Assembly (NCBI RefSeq): GCF_000312305.1 | Contig: NZ_HE999444.1 | Coordinates: 374,423-438,422, forward strand | DNA length: 64,000 nt | Direction of reading: 5' to 3' | Origin: Prevotella conceptionensis 9403948 | GTDB lineage: Bacteria > Bacteroidota > Bacteroidia > Bacteroidales > Bacteroidaceae | Shown here: piece by piece, positions 15,751-25,517 of the stretch | How positions within the stretch are numbered: the first letter of the stretch is position 1 | Layout of the letters: each line of letters opens with the position of its first letter | Made by a program: the position numbers and the translations under genes | The notes under the pieces: generated by a model | Databases searched by the model: none | What the model was told of the DNA's origin: nothing | What the model saw: the letters and a program-made list of their open reading frames with translations, nothing else

Positions 15751-18700
15751 TTACACGATGCCCCTTCCGTGGCAGTCTTTAAACTTCTTTCCGCTACCGC
15801 AAGGACATGGGTCGTTCCTTCTGGGCATGTGTTCCTTCATCACGGGCGTACGGTTTTGCGGTGCAGCACTCTCGCGTGTGTCTTGCTGCCTAGCAGCTCT
15901 TTGCGCCTGCTCGTCGAGGTCTTCCTTGCTCTCGGTGTACTGTTGTTGCTGGCGTACTTCGGGTGCGGCCTCTTGAACTTGTTGCTCAACGTGCAGTTGT
16001 GCGCGCATGAGCAAGCTTGTTATGCGGTCGTTCATCTCGTTAACCATATTGTCGAACAGTTTCACACTTTCGAGTTTAAACACCAAAAGCGGGTCTTTTT
16101 GCTCGTACGATGCGTTTTGTACGCTGTGGCGCAGTTCGTCTAGTTGGCGCAGGTTCTCTTTCCAGCAGTCGTCGATGATGTGTAACATCACATTTTTCTC
16201 GAACTGCTTAATCACCGATTTGGCCTCCGTTTCGTAAGCCTCTTTCAGGTCGCACACAATCTGTACGATGCGTTTGCCGTCGGTTATGGGCACAACAATG
16301 CGTTCAAAGCGGTCGCCTTGTGTTTCGTACACCTCCTTAATGGTGGGGTAGGTTACCTCTTGCAGGCGGTCGGTTTTGCGTTTGAAGGTTCCCATAGCCA
16401 TTTGGAAGGTTCTTTCTTCCAATACGTCGTGTGGGGTATTGATGAATTCCTCTTCGGTGAAGGGGCATTCCATCGCGAATATCTTAATGAACGCCTCTTT
16501 GCAACCTTCGTAATCGTTGGTTTGTATGATGTTGATAACGCGGTCCCAAATAATGTTGGTGATGTCCATGCCGATACGTTCGCCCAGCAAGGCGTGGCGT
16601 CGTTTCTCGTAAATCACGGTACGTTGCTTGTTCATCACGTCGTCGTATTCCAGCAGGTGCTTACGAATACCGAAGTTGTTTTCCTCTACTTTCTTCTGTG
16701 CACGCTCAATACTCTTCGAAATCATTGGGCTTTCGATGCGTTCGCCCTCTTTAAATCCAAGGCGGTCCATGATGCTTGCGATGCGTTCTGATGCGAAAAG
16801 GCGCATCAGCTTGTCTTCGAGCGAAACGTAGAATACAGAAGAGCCAGGGTCGCCTTGACGGCCGGCACGTCCGCGCAGCTGTCTGTCTACACGACGGCTT
16901 TCGTGCCTTTCGGTACCGATGATGGCCAAACCGCCTGCAGCTTTCACTTCGGGCGACAGCTTAATGTCGGTACCACGACCTGCCATGTTTGTGGCGATGG
17001 TCACTGCTCCCAGTCCGTTGGTAGACTGTCCGGCCTTTGCCACGATTGATGCCTCCTTTTGGTGTTGCTTGGCATTAAGCACTTCGTGGTCTATCTTGCG
17101 CATGTTGAGCATCTTGCTAAGCAACTCGGATATTTCAACCGACGTTGTACCAACGAGCACAGGGCGACCTTGCTTGCGCAGGTCTTCAATCTCGTCGATA
17201 ACGGCAGCGTATTTTTCTCTGGCCGTTTTGTACACGCGGTCGTCCATGTCGTTACGTGCGATGGGGCGGTTGGTGGGAATTTCCACCACGTCTAGCTTGT
17301 AGATGTCCCAAAACTCGCCTGCCTCGGTAGATGCCGTACCCGTCATACCAGCCAGTTTGTGGTACATACGGAAATAGTTTTGCAGGGTAATGGTTGCGAA
17401 CGTTTGCGTAGCGGCCTCTACTTTCACGTGTTCTTTAGCCTCAACAGCCTGATGCAGTCCGTCGCTCCAACGTCTTCCTTCCATAATACGGCCCGTTTGC
17501 TCGTCCACAATCTTCACTTCGCCGTCGATAACCACGTATTCGTCGTCTTTATTGAACATGGTATAGGCTTTGAGGAGTTGTTGGAGGGTGTGCACACGCT
17601 CGCTTTGCACGGCGTAGTGGTTAAGAAGTTCGTCCTTAAGGTCAATCTTCTGCTCGTCGCTCATGGTCTTATCGGCTTCAAGTGCCGAGAGTTGGGTAGC
17701 GATGTCGGGCAAAACGAAGAGCTTGGCGTCGTTAACCTGCTTGGCCAACCATTCTGTACCCTTGTCGGTAAGGTCGCACGAGTTTTGTTTTTCGTCAACA
17801 ACGAAGTACAACGGTGCAACGGCCTCTGGCATTTTGCGGTTGTTGTTCTCCATATAAATCTCTTCGGTCTTCAGCATTCCTGCTTTGATGCCCTCTTCGG
17901 AGAGATATTTGATGAGCGGTTTGTTCTTTGGTAGCGACTTGAACGACCGATAGAGCGAGAGGAAACCCTCGTCTAGTTTCTTTTGGTCGTTCTGTTCCTG
18001 GCCTTCTGTTATCAGCTGTTTGGCCTCGGCAAGGTATTGTGTGGCCAGCTTGCGTTGTACGTCTACAAGGCGTTCTACCAAAGGTTGGTATTCTTCGAAC
18101 ATTTGGTCGTCGCCCTTGGGGATAGGACCTGCGATGATAAGTGGCGTACGGGCATCGTCGACAAGCACCGAGACGACCTCGTCGACTATGGCGTAGTTGT
18201 GTGCCCTTTGCACCAAGTCTTCGGGCGAGTTCGACATGTTGTCGCGCAGATAGTCGAAACCGAACTCGTTGTTTGTACCAAACGTAATGTCGGCCATGTA
18301 TGCCTTGCGGCGTTCGGGCGAGTTGGGGCGATGCTTGTCGATACAATCAACCGACAGACCGTTGAACTCGTAGAGCGGACCCATCCACTCGGAGTCGCGC
18401 TTGGCAAGGTAATCGTTCACCGTAACAACGTGTACGCCGTTGCCAGTAAGCGCGTTTAGGAATACGGGGAGCGTGGCCACGAGGGTTTTTCCTTCACCCG
18501 TTGCCATCTCGGCAATCTTTCCTTGGTGCAAGGCAATACCGCCGAAGATTTGCACGTCGTAGTGAATCATGTCCCACTTGGTGTCGTTTCCGCCAGCAAT
18601 CCAGTGGTTAGAATATATGGCATTGTCGCCTTCGATGCGCACGAAGTCTTTGGTGGCGGCCAAATCGCGGTCGAAATCGGTAGCCGTTACCACAATTTCT

Positions 18701-19074
18701 TCGTTCTCGGTAAAACGTCTGGCGGTGTCGTGCATAATGCCGAACGCCACGGGCATCACCTCGTTGAGGGCTACTTCGTAAACTTCGAGAGCCTCTTTCT
18801 CCAACTTGTCAATCTGATTGAACAGCGATTCGCGCTCGTCGATGGGCGTTTCTTCAATCTGTGCTTTCAGTTGGGCAATCTTTTCTTTTTGTTCTTTTGC
18901 CGCGTTTTGCACATGCGCCTGTATTTCTTTGGTTTTGGCGCGCAGCTGGTCGTTGCTAAGGGCCTTAATTTCATCGTAAGTGGCCTTTACCTTTTCAACA
19001 AGTGGCTGGATAAGTTTCATGTCGCGCGTCGACTTATTGCCGAAGAGCGATTGTAGGATTTTATTTAAATTCAT
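15751..19074 (-). CDS. secA: Preprotein translocase ATPase SecA
   Basis: The 1107-residue SecA is long, as in other Bacteroidota, because of an insertion in the first nucleotide-binding domain (about 345-420). Motifs: Walker [10 protein letters not shown] at 189-197, [17 protein letters not shown], the preprotein-binding region after [29 protein letters not shown], and [18 protein letters not shown]. The C-terminus ends in the zinc-binding SEC-C motif [20 protein letters not shown]. Motif II reads DEVV (298-301) where DEVD is usual. It drives Sec-dependent export. A -7 motif TAATTTTG sits at 19186-19179. The coding sequence is intact throughout. Confidence 0.97.
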   Translation of the reverse strand: MNLNKILQSLFGNKSTRDMKLIQPLVEKVKATYDEIKALSNDQLRAKTKEIQAHVQNAAKEQKEKIAQLKAQIEETPIDERESLFNQIDKLEKEALEVYEVALNEVMPVAFGIMHDTARRFTENEEIVVTATDFDRDLAATKDFVRIEGDNAIYSNHWIAGGNDTKWDMIHYDVQIFGGIALHQGKIAEMATGEGKTLVATLPVFLNALTGNGVHVVTVNDYLAKRDSEWMGPLYEFNGLSVDCIDKHRPNSPERRKAYMADITFGTNNEFGFDYLRDNMSNSPEDLVQRAHNYAIVDEVVSVLVDDARTPLIIAGPIPKGDDQMFEEYQPLVERLVDVQRKLATQYLAEAKQLITEGQEQNDQKKLDEGFLSLYRSFKSLPKNKPLIKYLSEEGIKAGMLKTEEIYMENNNRKMPEAVAPLYFVVDEKQNSCDLTDKGTEWLAKQVNDAKLFVLPDIATQLSALEADKTMSDEQKIDLKDELLNHYAVQSERVHTLQQLLKAYTMFNKDDEYVVIDGEVKIVDEQTGRIMEGRRWSDGLHQAVEAKEHVKVEAATQTFATITLQNYFRMYHKLAGMTGTASTEAGEFWDIYKLDVVEIPTNRPIARNDMDDRVYKTAREKYAAVIDEIEDLRKQGRPVLVGTTSVEISELLSKMLNMRKIDHEVLNAKQHQKEASIVAKAGQSTNGLGAVTIATNMAGRGTDIKLSPEVKAAGGLAIIGTERHESRRVDRQLRGRAGRQGDPGSSVFYVSLEDKLMRLFASERIASIMDRLGFKEGERIESPMISKSIERAQKKVEENNFGIRKHLLEYDDVMNKQRTVIYEKRRHALLGERIGMDITNIIWDRVINIIQTNDYEGCKEAFIKIFAMECPFTEEEFINTPHDVLEERTFQMAMGTFKRKTDRLQEVTYPTIKEVYETQGDRFERIVVPITDGKRIVQIVCDLKEAYETEAKSVIKQFEKNVMLHIIDDCWKENLRQLDELRHSVQNASYEQKDPLLVFKLESVKLFDNMVNEMNDRITSLLMRAQLHVEQQVQEAAPEVRQQQQYTESKEDLDEQAQRAARQQDTRESAAPQNRTPVMKEHMPRRNDPCPCGSGKKFKDCHGRGIV

Positions 19075-19243
19075 TTTCGTTGTATTATCTGTGTTGTGTG
19101 ATGAAAGTTTGCATCATTGGCGTAAGCCTATGGTGTGCATTGGCACACGTTGCTTTTGGCGTTGCGCCTAAATGTCTGCAAAATTACAAATAAATTGGTT
19201 TATTTGGCTCGAAATTAGCCAACAATCCGCCTTTATCGTAGAA

Positions 19244-20658
19244 TTATTTAAGTGGGAGCGGCGGTACAACACAGGCATTGGGCGCCCTAATGCGGATAAA
19301 ACGGGCAATGGTGGGCGCAATGCGGTTGGTGGTTACGGGCGTGGAAATGGTATTGGGTTTCACGCCAGCCCCGTAAATGATGATGGGGAAGGGCAGGCTG
19401 GCAGTAGCAGGCAGATGCTCTTCCCTGGTTTCTTCGTTGTAAATCTTCCATCCCGGAGCCACTTTCACGATGATGTCTCCGCTTACGGCGTGGTTGAAAG
19501 CGTTGCGCACTTTCGACGAAACGCCGTTGCGAGCAGCAGCTGGTCGGCTGTGTATACTTCTTTCACGCCCGAAATCTGCACAAGAAACTCGCGTGCGTGG
19601 CGCAAAACCTCGCTGATGTTGATTCGCTTTTGCTCTAAGATGGTTTTGTTGAGATATATCTCGTTGTTCAAAACGCCGTCTACCAATCGGTTAATGCCGT
19701 AAATGGCGTTGAGGTACATGTTCAGGAGATTGGCCGTTCGGTTGATGTAGAACGTGCCAGTGGGTACGTTGTACTTGGCGTAGTTTTGTATGTTGCTCTC
19801 CGAACGCCCCGTGGCGGTAAGCACAAAGAGCACGTTTTCTTTGCCCACCTTTTGCTCGATGTTCTGAATTAAGTCAGACAGGTTCTTGTCTAGTTCCCTA
19901 TACGTGTTCTCTCTGGCGAGCAAAGGGTTGCTCTCGGCAGTTGAGTTGCTGGCCGAAAGGGTGACGAAAAGCAAGTCGGCATGTGCGTCGCGCCCCATAA
20001 CATGGTCGCTAATGCAGTCTAATGCAAATTGGCAAGTGGCCTGATTGGGGCTCTTCTTCGCCACATCTAGCCCCGGCATGCGCAGGTAAGTGTCGAGCCA
20101 CGTTTGCGCGGAGCGAGGATAGAAGGCCGACGTTTTCCAATTTTTTGTGGCCTCGTCAATCCAAAACACCCCGTCGGCAGCATGTCCACCCTGCAATACG
20201 GCCGCATCTTGGTTGGCAGCTACCGAAAACACCAATGCGTTTCCGTTGCTGGCCATCTTCATTTCGTCGCCGATGGTAGACGATTTCACGTTGTTTGGCG
20301 AGACGAAAAACTTCTTGTCGAAGGTGCATCCCACGGGTCGGAGCGTTTCGCGACTAACCCATCGCTCGGCCGTTATGCCGTTGTCTACAGGCGATGCGCC
20401 CGTGGCAATGGCTGTTGTGGCCGATGCCAAGTTGATGGGAGCGAAGTCGTATTGGGCGTTTTCGTACACCACGCCTTCTCGGAGCAGCTTTTTGAAACCG
20501 CCATTTCCGTAAAGTGCGGCGAACTGTTCCATGTCGTCGCTGTTCAGTTGGTCAACGGTAATGCCCACAACAAGGCGCGGAACGGCCACGTTAGGCTGCG
20601 CCTTGCATTCGATGTTGGCCAGTGTGGCCAACGCAAAGAGGGTTATGTACTTGTTCAT
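19244..20658 (-). pseudogene. Alkaline phosphatase/phosphodiesterase-family protein, split by a frameshift
   Basis: Two frames together make one family member of about 470 residues. The N-terminal part (19483-20658) has a signal peptide ending at ECKA, VVGITVDQLNSDDMEQF and the nucleophile-region segment SATTAIATGASPVDNG. It runs correctly to ADQLLLATA and then ends in an unrelated tail. The C-terminal part (19244-about 19520, one frame over) supplies VRNAFNHAVSGDIIVKVAPGW and PFPIIIYGAGVK, with a clean end at PNACVVPPLPLK. One missing base near 19522 explains the change. Its start overlaps the DUF4105 stop (ATGA). It could be a true mutation or a sequencing error; no homopolymer lies there. 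Confidence 0.75.
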
Positions 20659-21857
20659 GCCCTTTTATGTCGATATATTAAATATATGTATCTAATGAGC
20701 AAAGATAGTGCCAAAAACCTCACTCCTTCGGCATAGTGTTGGAAAAAGCCGCCAATGAGGAAGAGCGAAATAAGTATGCACCATATCTTTATGCCGCGCA
20801 AAAACTGCGTTTCCTTGCCTTTTTTAACGGCCTTATATATATATAATAAGGTGTAAGGGCAGAAAAAGAGTATTTGGAGGTTGATGCTGACGGTGGGATG
20901 TTGCGAGAAAATCATCACAAACAGCAGGATGCCGATTAGTCCGCAGATAAGAAACCAAAAGCCATCAAACCATCTGAAACGCGTGTTAAGCTTGCTTTCG
21001 ATGGCTGTTGTGCCGAGAATTATCGCCGCAAGAATGAGCATGAGGGCCGTGGGCGATAGGGGAAACGAAGACGAGGAGGTTTGGACGCCTGGCTGAGCAA
21101 CCCATCCCGAAGAGGCAACAAGCTTGCGTTTGGTGGGCGAACCGTTGTTTAGCGTGGCGCGTTCGAAGTCGTTCATGAGGTTTGCAGGCAAGAACTGGCG
21201 TTGCGCTCTGTTGATGGGCAGGTCGGCCTTAATGCCTAGCAGCATGTCGTTACCAAACCTTATCCAAGGCGTTTGGCTGGCGCATTGGTGCACAATCTGG
21301 CGATAAGAGGTGGCATTCTCCGCTTTTTCGTTGCCATATTCCACGCTAGCTTGCAGGTGGTTGGTAATCATGTCGCGTGCACGAGTGGTGCAATTGTCGT
21401 AGAAGTAGTTGTACCTGTACACGCGATTTTGTGGTTCGTAGTTGGTGTCGATGGCCTTGGCGATGGCTAGTTTCTCTTCGGGCGTGAGGTTAAGCACCTG
21501 CTCGTACACGCCACTTCCATACGAGGCGTATTCTGCGCAGAAAGCGTCGAACGACTCGATGCCCATTTCGTAGTCGGTAAGTCCGGACACGAAACGCAGC
21601 ACGAAGTAGGGTTTGTGAAACGAGAACATACCATAGTTCACGGCTATGTCTGTTCCGCGTGCCACATCCTGATACCTGATGGCCGTGTGTCCGTAAATGC
21701 TATATACTTCTTCGTGGGGCTGACAAGTGAGCAAGGATATGCGCACGGCGTCCATATCCTTTAATTCAAGAGTGCCTTGAGCCTGTGCCGAGAGTTGGAA
21801 AGCACATAACAAAACTGCGGCAAGAAGGTGCCGCAAAAGCAACATAATTGGTTTCAC
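20655..21857 (-). CDS. DUF4105 domain membrane protein
   Basis: A 400-residue protein. A signal peptide (MKPIMLLLRHLLAAVLLCAF, to SAQAQ) is followed by a periplasmic DUF4105 (Lnb N-terminal-like) domain with HEEVYSIYGHTAIRYQD and YFYDNCTTRARDMI; the Cys and His residues fit a papain-like active site. The C-terminal third (about 265-395) has five predicted membrane helices. The stop overlaps the next gene by four bases (ATGA), so the two are coupled. A -7 motif TATTTTTG lies at 21869-21862. The enzymatic activity in Bacteroidota is not known to me. Confidence 0.8.
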   Translation of the reverse strand: MKPIMLLLRHLLAAVLLCAFQLSAQAQGTLELKDMDAVRISLLTCQPHEEVYSIYGHTAIRYQDVARGTDIAVNYGMFSFHKPYFVLRFVSGLTDYEMGIESFDAFCAEYASYGSGVYEQVLNLTPEEKLAIAKAIDTNYEPQNRVYRYNYFYDNCTTRARDMITNHLQASVEYGNEKAENATSYRQIVHQCASQTPWIRFGNDMLLGIKADLPINRAQRQFLPANLMNDFERATLNNGSPTKRKLVASSGWVAQPGVQTSSSSFPLSPTALMLILAAIILGTTAIESKLNTRFRWFDGFWFLICGLIGILLFVMIFSQHPTVSINLQILFFCPYTLLYIYKAVKKGKETQFLRGIKIWCILISLFLIGGFFQHYAEGVRFLALSLLIRYIYLIYRHKRA

Positions 21858-22021
21858 GATGCAAAAATAACCTTATTTTTGAACATTTGATGCGATTATA
21901 TCGTTTTTTTTCGATAATTTTGCCCCTAATTTGGCGTACCATAACAAGTCTGTATGTTTTTCGCCACATTTAAAAACGGATAAATGGAGCCCCCAGCTCC
22001 GCAATAAACATATAACTCATA

Positions 22022-23317
22022 ATGAAGAAAGTAATAGGCATTGTCTTGGCGTCTACTGTCAGTATGGCGGCTTTTGCGCAGAGTGGAACTAATTCTCCTT
22101 ATAGTCAGTTCGGTTTAGGTGTGCTCTCCGAGCAGTCCAGCGGATTTAACCGAGGCATGAATGGACTGGGATTAGGTTTCCATGAAGGCAATCAGGTGAA
22201 CTACCTTAACCCCGCATCTTATGCTCGACTGGATACGCTTACATTCCTTTTCGATGCCGGCATATCGTTGCAACTCACCAATTTCTCGGAGAAAGGTGTG
22301 AAGCGTAACGCTAAAAACGCCAATATAGAATATGTGGTTGCAGGCTTTAAGGCCGCCCGTAGGCTGGGATTGAGCTTTGGTTTGATACCTTTCACAAACG
22401 TGGGGTATCAGTATTCGGCCGCTCAGGCATTGACAGATCAGCCGGATGCTACCATATTAACCAACACCTACACGGGTACGGGCGGCGTGCGCCAAGCTTA
22501 TTTGGGCATTGGTTGGGAACCCATTAAGGGCTTGGCCTTGGGTGCTAACATGTCTTACATGTGGGGAGATTACGATCGCAGGCTCATCAACAGTTACAGC
22601 GACGGCTCCGTCAACAACCTCGTGCATCAGTACACGATGGATATCCGAAGTTATAAGGTAGACTTCGGCGTGCAGTACACAGCCAAAGTGTCGTCTAAAG
22701 ACAACATCAACTTGGGCTTAACGTTTAGTCCTACGCACAAGATTGGCGGCAAACCCAAATTGCAAGAGATACTTACCAACTCGCAAACGAACGTGTCGGA
22801 CACCACCTCTTATGGCGGAAACTTCGACTTAAACTTGCCGAACTTCTTCGGTGTGGGGCTTATGTGGGACCACAACGGCAAATGGAAGGTGGGCGCAGAC
22901 TACACTTTGCAACAGTGGTCGACTGTGAAATTCCCCAGTTACGAAACCAATGGGGGTGTTTCTAGCTTTGCCTTACGCGACAATATGCTTACCGACAGGC
23001 ACAAGTTAACCCTTGGCGGCGACTTCTGTCCTGCGCCATTTAGTCGCAATTTCTTCAATCGCATACACTATCGCGCAGGTGTTTCCTACGCCACTCCTTA
23101 TATAAAGGTGTACGGCAACGATGGTCCAACGGAGATGAGTGCCAGCATTGGCTTTGGCATTCCCATCATCAACCCATACAACAACCGCTCGTTCCTCAAC
23201 GTTAGCGCACAATGGGTGCGTTCAACAGCAAAGAACTATATTCAGGAGAATGTGTTCCGCATCAACGTGGGGCTAACTTTCAACGAACTATGGTTCAAGA
23301 AATGGAAGTTGGAATAA
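22022..23317 (+). CDS. Outer membrane beta-barrel protein, FadL-like
   Basis: A 431-residue protein with a clear signal peptide (MKKVIGIVLASTVSMAAFAQ) and alternating amphipathic strands throughout. The early segment NSPYSQFGLGVLSEQSSGFN, then NYLNPASYARLDTLTFLFD, resembles the N-terminal hatch of long-chain fatty acid transporter-type barrels in Bacteroidota. The last strand ends in EQW-like aromatic sequence (TFNELWFKKWKLE). It precedes lptC by 27 bases on the same strand, so the pair may be transcribed together. A -7 motif TAATTTTG is at 21915-21922. Substrate unknown. Confidence 0.7.
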   Translation: MKKVIGIVLASTVSMAAFAQSGTNSPYSQFGLGVLSEQSSGFNRGMNGLGLGFHEGNQVNYLNPASYARLDTLTFLFDAGISLQLTNFSEKGVKRNAKNANIEYVVAGFKAARRLGLSFGLIPFTNVGYQYSAAQALTDQPDATILTNTYTGTGGVRQAYLGIGWEPIKGLALGANMSYMWGDYDRRLINSYSDGSVNNLVHQYTMDIRSYKVDFGVQYTAKVSSKDNINLGLTFSPTHKIGGKPKLQEILTNSQTNVSDTTSYGGNFDLNLPNFFGVGLMWDHNGKWKVGADYTLQQWSTVKFPSYETNGGVSSFALRDNMLTDRHKLTLGGDFCPAPFSRNFFNRIHYRAGVSYATPYIKVYGNDGPTEMSASIGFGIPIINPYNNRSFLNVSAQWVRSTAKNYIQENVFRINVGLTFNELWFKKWKLE

Positions 23318-23344
23318 GCCCTTTATCGTAAAAATAAACTGCGC

Positions 23345-23995
23345 ATGTACACCTTGTTAAGAACTTCGGGCTTAGCGTTTATGCTGTGTTGCATCGTGGC
23401 ATTGACCGCTTGCGAACAGGCGGTGGAGCATACCGCACCTGCGGTAAACCCCAAAGACTCGGTGCCAACGATGGTAACTTATGGCGTAAATACGCTTATT
23501 TCTGACTCTGGTGTGGTGAAATACCGCATCGTTACAGAGCGATACGAGGTGAACCAAGTGAAGAACCCACCACGTTGGACCTTCGATAAGGGCGTTTTTC
23601 TCGAAGAATTCGACGAAAACTTTCATGTGCAACTCTACATTCAGTGCGATACGGCCTACTATTACGACCAACAACGCCTATGGGAACTGCGTGGAAGAGT
23701 GCGCGTAAAAACCAAAGACGGCGTGCGCTTTTATAGTGAAGAGCTGTTTCGTGATGAGAACAGACACGAGCTTTACTCCAATAAGTTCTCCCGACTTATC
23801 ACTCCCGACCGCCAGTTGCAGGGCAATTACTTCCGTAGCGACGAGCGTATGACTAAGTATTACGTGTCTAACTCGAAGGGCTCGTTTGCACGAACCGACA
23901 TCGCCGGCAAGAACGACAGCCTCAGTTCCGCACCCGATACCCTCAAAGAAACCATTCGCCCCTCGGCCATGCCCCAGCGCAAGTTGGGTGGTTAG
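23345..23995 (+). CDS. lptC: LPS export ABC transporter periplasmic protein LptC
   Basis: A 216-residue lipoprotein-like or anchored protein with N-terminal hydrophobic stretch and lipobox-like ALTAC at about 19-23. The LptC hallmark is the beta-jellyroll sequence around YRIVTERYEV, then LEEFDENFHVQLYIQCDTAYYYDQQRLWELRGRV split across strands, and FYSEELFRDENRHELYSNKF. LptC bridges the inner-membrane LptBFG and periplasmic LptA in lipopolysaccharide transport. It follows the barrel gene closely and precedes a CNNM-type gene by 70 bases. Confidence 0.85.
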   Translation: MYTLLRTSGLAFMLCCIVALTACEQAVEHTAPAVNPKDSVPTMVTYGVNTLISDSGVVKYRIVTERYEVNQVKNPPRWTFDKGVFLEEFDENFHVQLYIQCDTAYYYDQQRLWELRGRVRVKTKDGVRFYSEELFRDENRHELYSNKFSRLITPDRQLQGNYFRSDERMTKYYVSNSKGSFARTDIAGKNDSLSSAPDTLKETIRPSAMPQRKLGG

Positions 23996-24065
23996 TAGTC
24001 ATAGCCTGCGCCAACGCACGGCTCAACACATCAAACCATAACAAAAAGACAACTCTAAGTTCTAT

Positions 24066-25340
24066 ATGGACGACCCTATTAGTATAAGCCTTGTACTCGG
24101 AATAATCGTCACGATGGTGTTTTCCGCGTTCTTTTCGGGCATGGAAATAGCCTTTGTCACCAGCAACCGCATGCTTGTTGAGATGGACAAGGAACGCAAC
24201 GGCCTTTCGCAAAAGGTTCAGGCCATCTTCTATAAAAATCCCAACAACTTTGTAAGTACAATGCTTGTGGGTAACAACATCGCGCTTGTGGTATATGGTA
24301 TACTTATCGCTAAATTCTTCGACAATACCATCTTTCGCGGCATGGATGCCAGTTTCACCGTGCCGGCCGATACCATCCTCTCAACGCTTATCGTGCTTTT
24401 TACGGGCGAATTTCTGCCAAAGACCTTCTTTAAGAGCAATCCCAACAGGCTGTTTTCTTTTTTCGCCGTGCCGGCTTACCTCTGTTACTTGCTGCTTTGG
24501 CCTTTCAGTCGGTTCTCAACGTTTCTGGCACGCGTGCTTATGCGTATCTTTGGCGTAAGGATTGAGAAGGAAAACGAGAACATTCTCTTTTCAAAGACCG
24601 ACTTAGACTACCTCGTACAGAGCAGTTTAGACAGTGCCAAGAACGAAGATGACATCAACGATGAGGTGAAAATCTTTCAAAACGCCTTGGAATTTAGAGA
24701 TACCAAGGTGCGCGATTGCATGGTGCCGCGAACCGAAATCAATTCGGTAGACCTCAACGACTGCACCATCGACGAGCTTACTCAGAAGTTTATCGAAAGC
24801 GGAAACTCTAAACTCATCGTCTATCAAGAAGACATCGACCACATCGTTGGCTATATACACTCCTCCGAACTGTTTCGTAATCCCGACCAATGGAAACAGC
24901 ACATCCGCAAAATGCCATTCGTTCCCGAAACGATGGCGGCCCAAAAGCTGATGCAAACGTTCTTGATGCAGAAACGTAGCTTAGGAGTTGTGGTCGACGA
25001 GTTTGGCGGAACCAGCGGAATTGTTTCGCTCGAAGACATCGTTGAAGAGATATTCGGCGACATCGAAGACGAACACGACAACCAAAAGTATGTGGCCAAG
25101 CAAACAGCAGAAGGCGATTATGTGCTGTCCGCCCGCTTGGAGATTGATAAGGTGAACAATATGTTCGACTTAGCCCTGCCCGAAAGCGATGATTACATGA
25201 CCATCGGCGGACTTATTTTGCACCATTATCAGAGTTTCCCGAAGATAAACGAGGAGGTGAACATTGGTCCCTACCAGTTTCGCATTCTCAAAAACACGAT
25301 GAATAAAATCGAACTCGTGAAACTAAAAGTGCATCAATAA
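24066..25340 (+). CDS. CNNM/CorC-type membrane protein with CBS pair (GldE-like)
   Basis: A 424-residue hemolysin-family protein. The N-terminal DUF21 membrane domain (about 1-185) contains SAFFSGMEIAFVTSNRM and an ion-path NNIALV segment. Two CBS domains follow (about 205-330; CMVPRTEINSVDLND, GTSGIVSLEDIVEEIFGDI). The C-terminal CorC_HlyC domain is at about 345-420 (DYMTIGGLILHH). The family transports or regulates divalent cations; Bacteroidota members are sometimes named GldE because of gene neighbourhood. Placement next to lptC and the PpiD-like gene suggests an envelope-related transcript, but no further partner is seen. Confidence 0.85.
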   Translation: MDDPISISLVLGIIVTMVFSAFFSGMEIAFVTSNRMLVEMDKERNGLSQKVQAIFYKNPNNFVSTMLVGNNIALVVYGILIAKFFDNTIFRGMDASFTVPADTILSTLIVLFTGEFLPKTFFKSNPNRLFSFFAVPAYLCYLLLWPFSRFSTFLARVLMRIFGVRIEKENENILFSKTDLDYLVQSSLDSAKNEDDINDEVKIFQNALEFRDTKVRDCMVPRTEINSVDLNDCTIDELTQKFIESGNSKLIVYQEDIDHIVGYIHSSELFRNPDQWKQHIRKMPFVPETMAAQKLMQTFLMQKRSLGVVVDEFGGTSGIVSLEDIVEEIFGDIEDEHDNQKYVAKQTAEGDYVLSARLEIDKVNNMFDLALPESDDYMTIGGLILHHYQSFPKINEEVNIGPYQFRILKNTMNKIELVKLKVHQ

Positions 25341-25517
25341 AGCACTTTTTGCACGAAACGTTAAAGAATATCATTTCTTTTTCGTATTTTTGTGCGCATT
25401 TTAAAGCTCATTAGCCCTAGCCAATTGCTTTTGCCATGCAAGCGTCTACGGCGTGATGACAGCTTGGGGCTCGCCCCAACCAAAGCTCGAATAATAAATT
25501 AAACAACTAAAATAATA

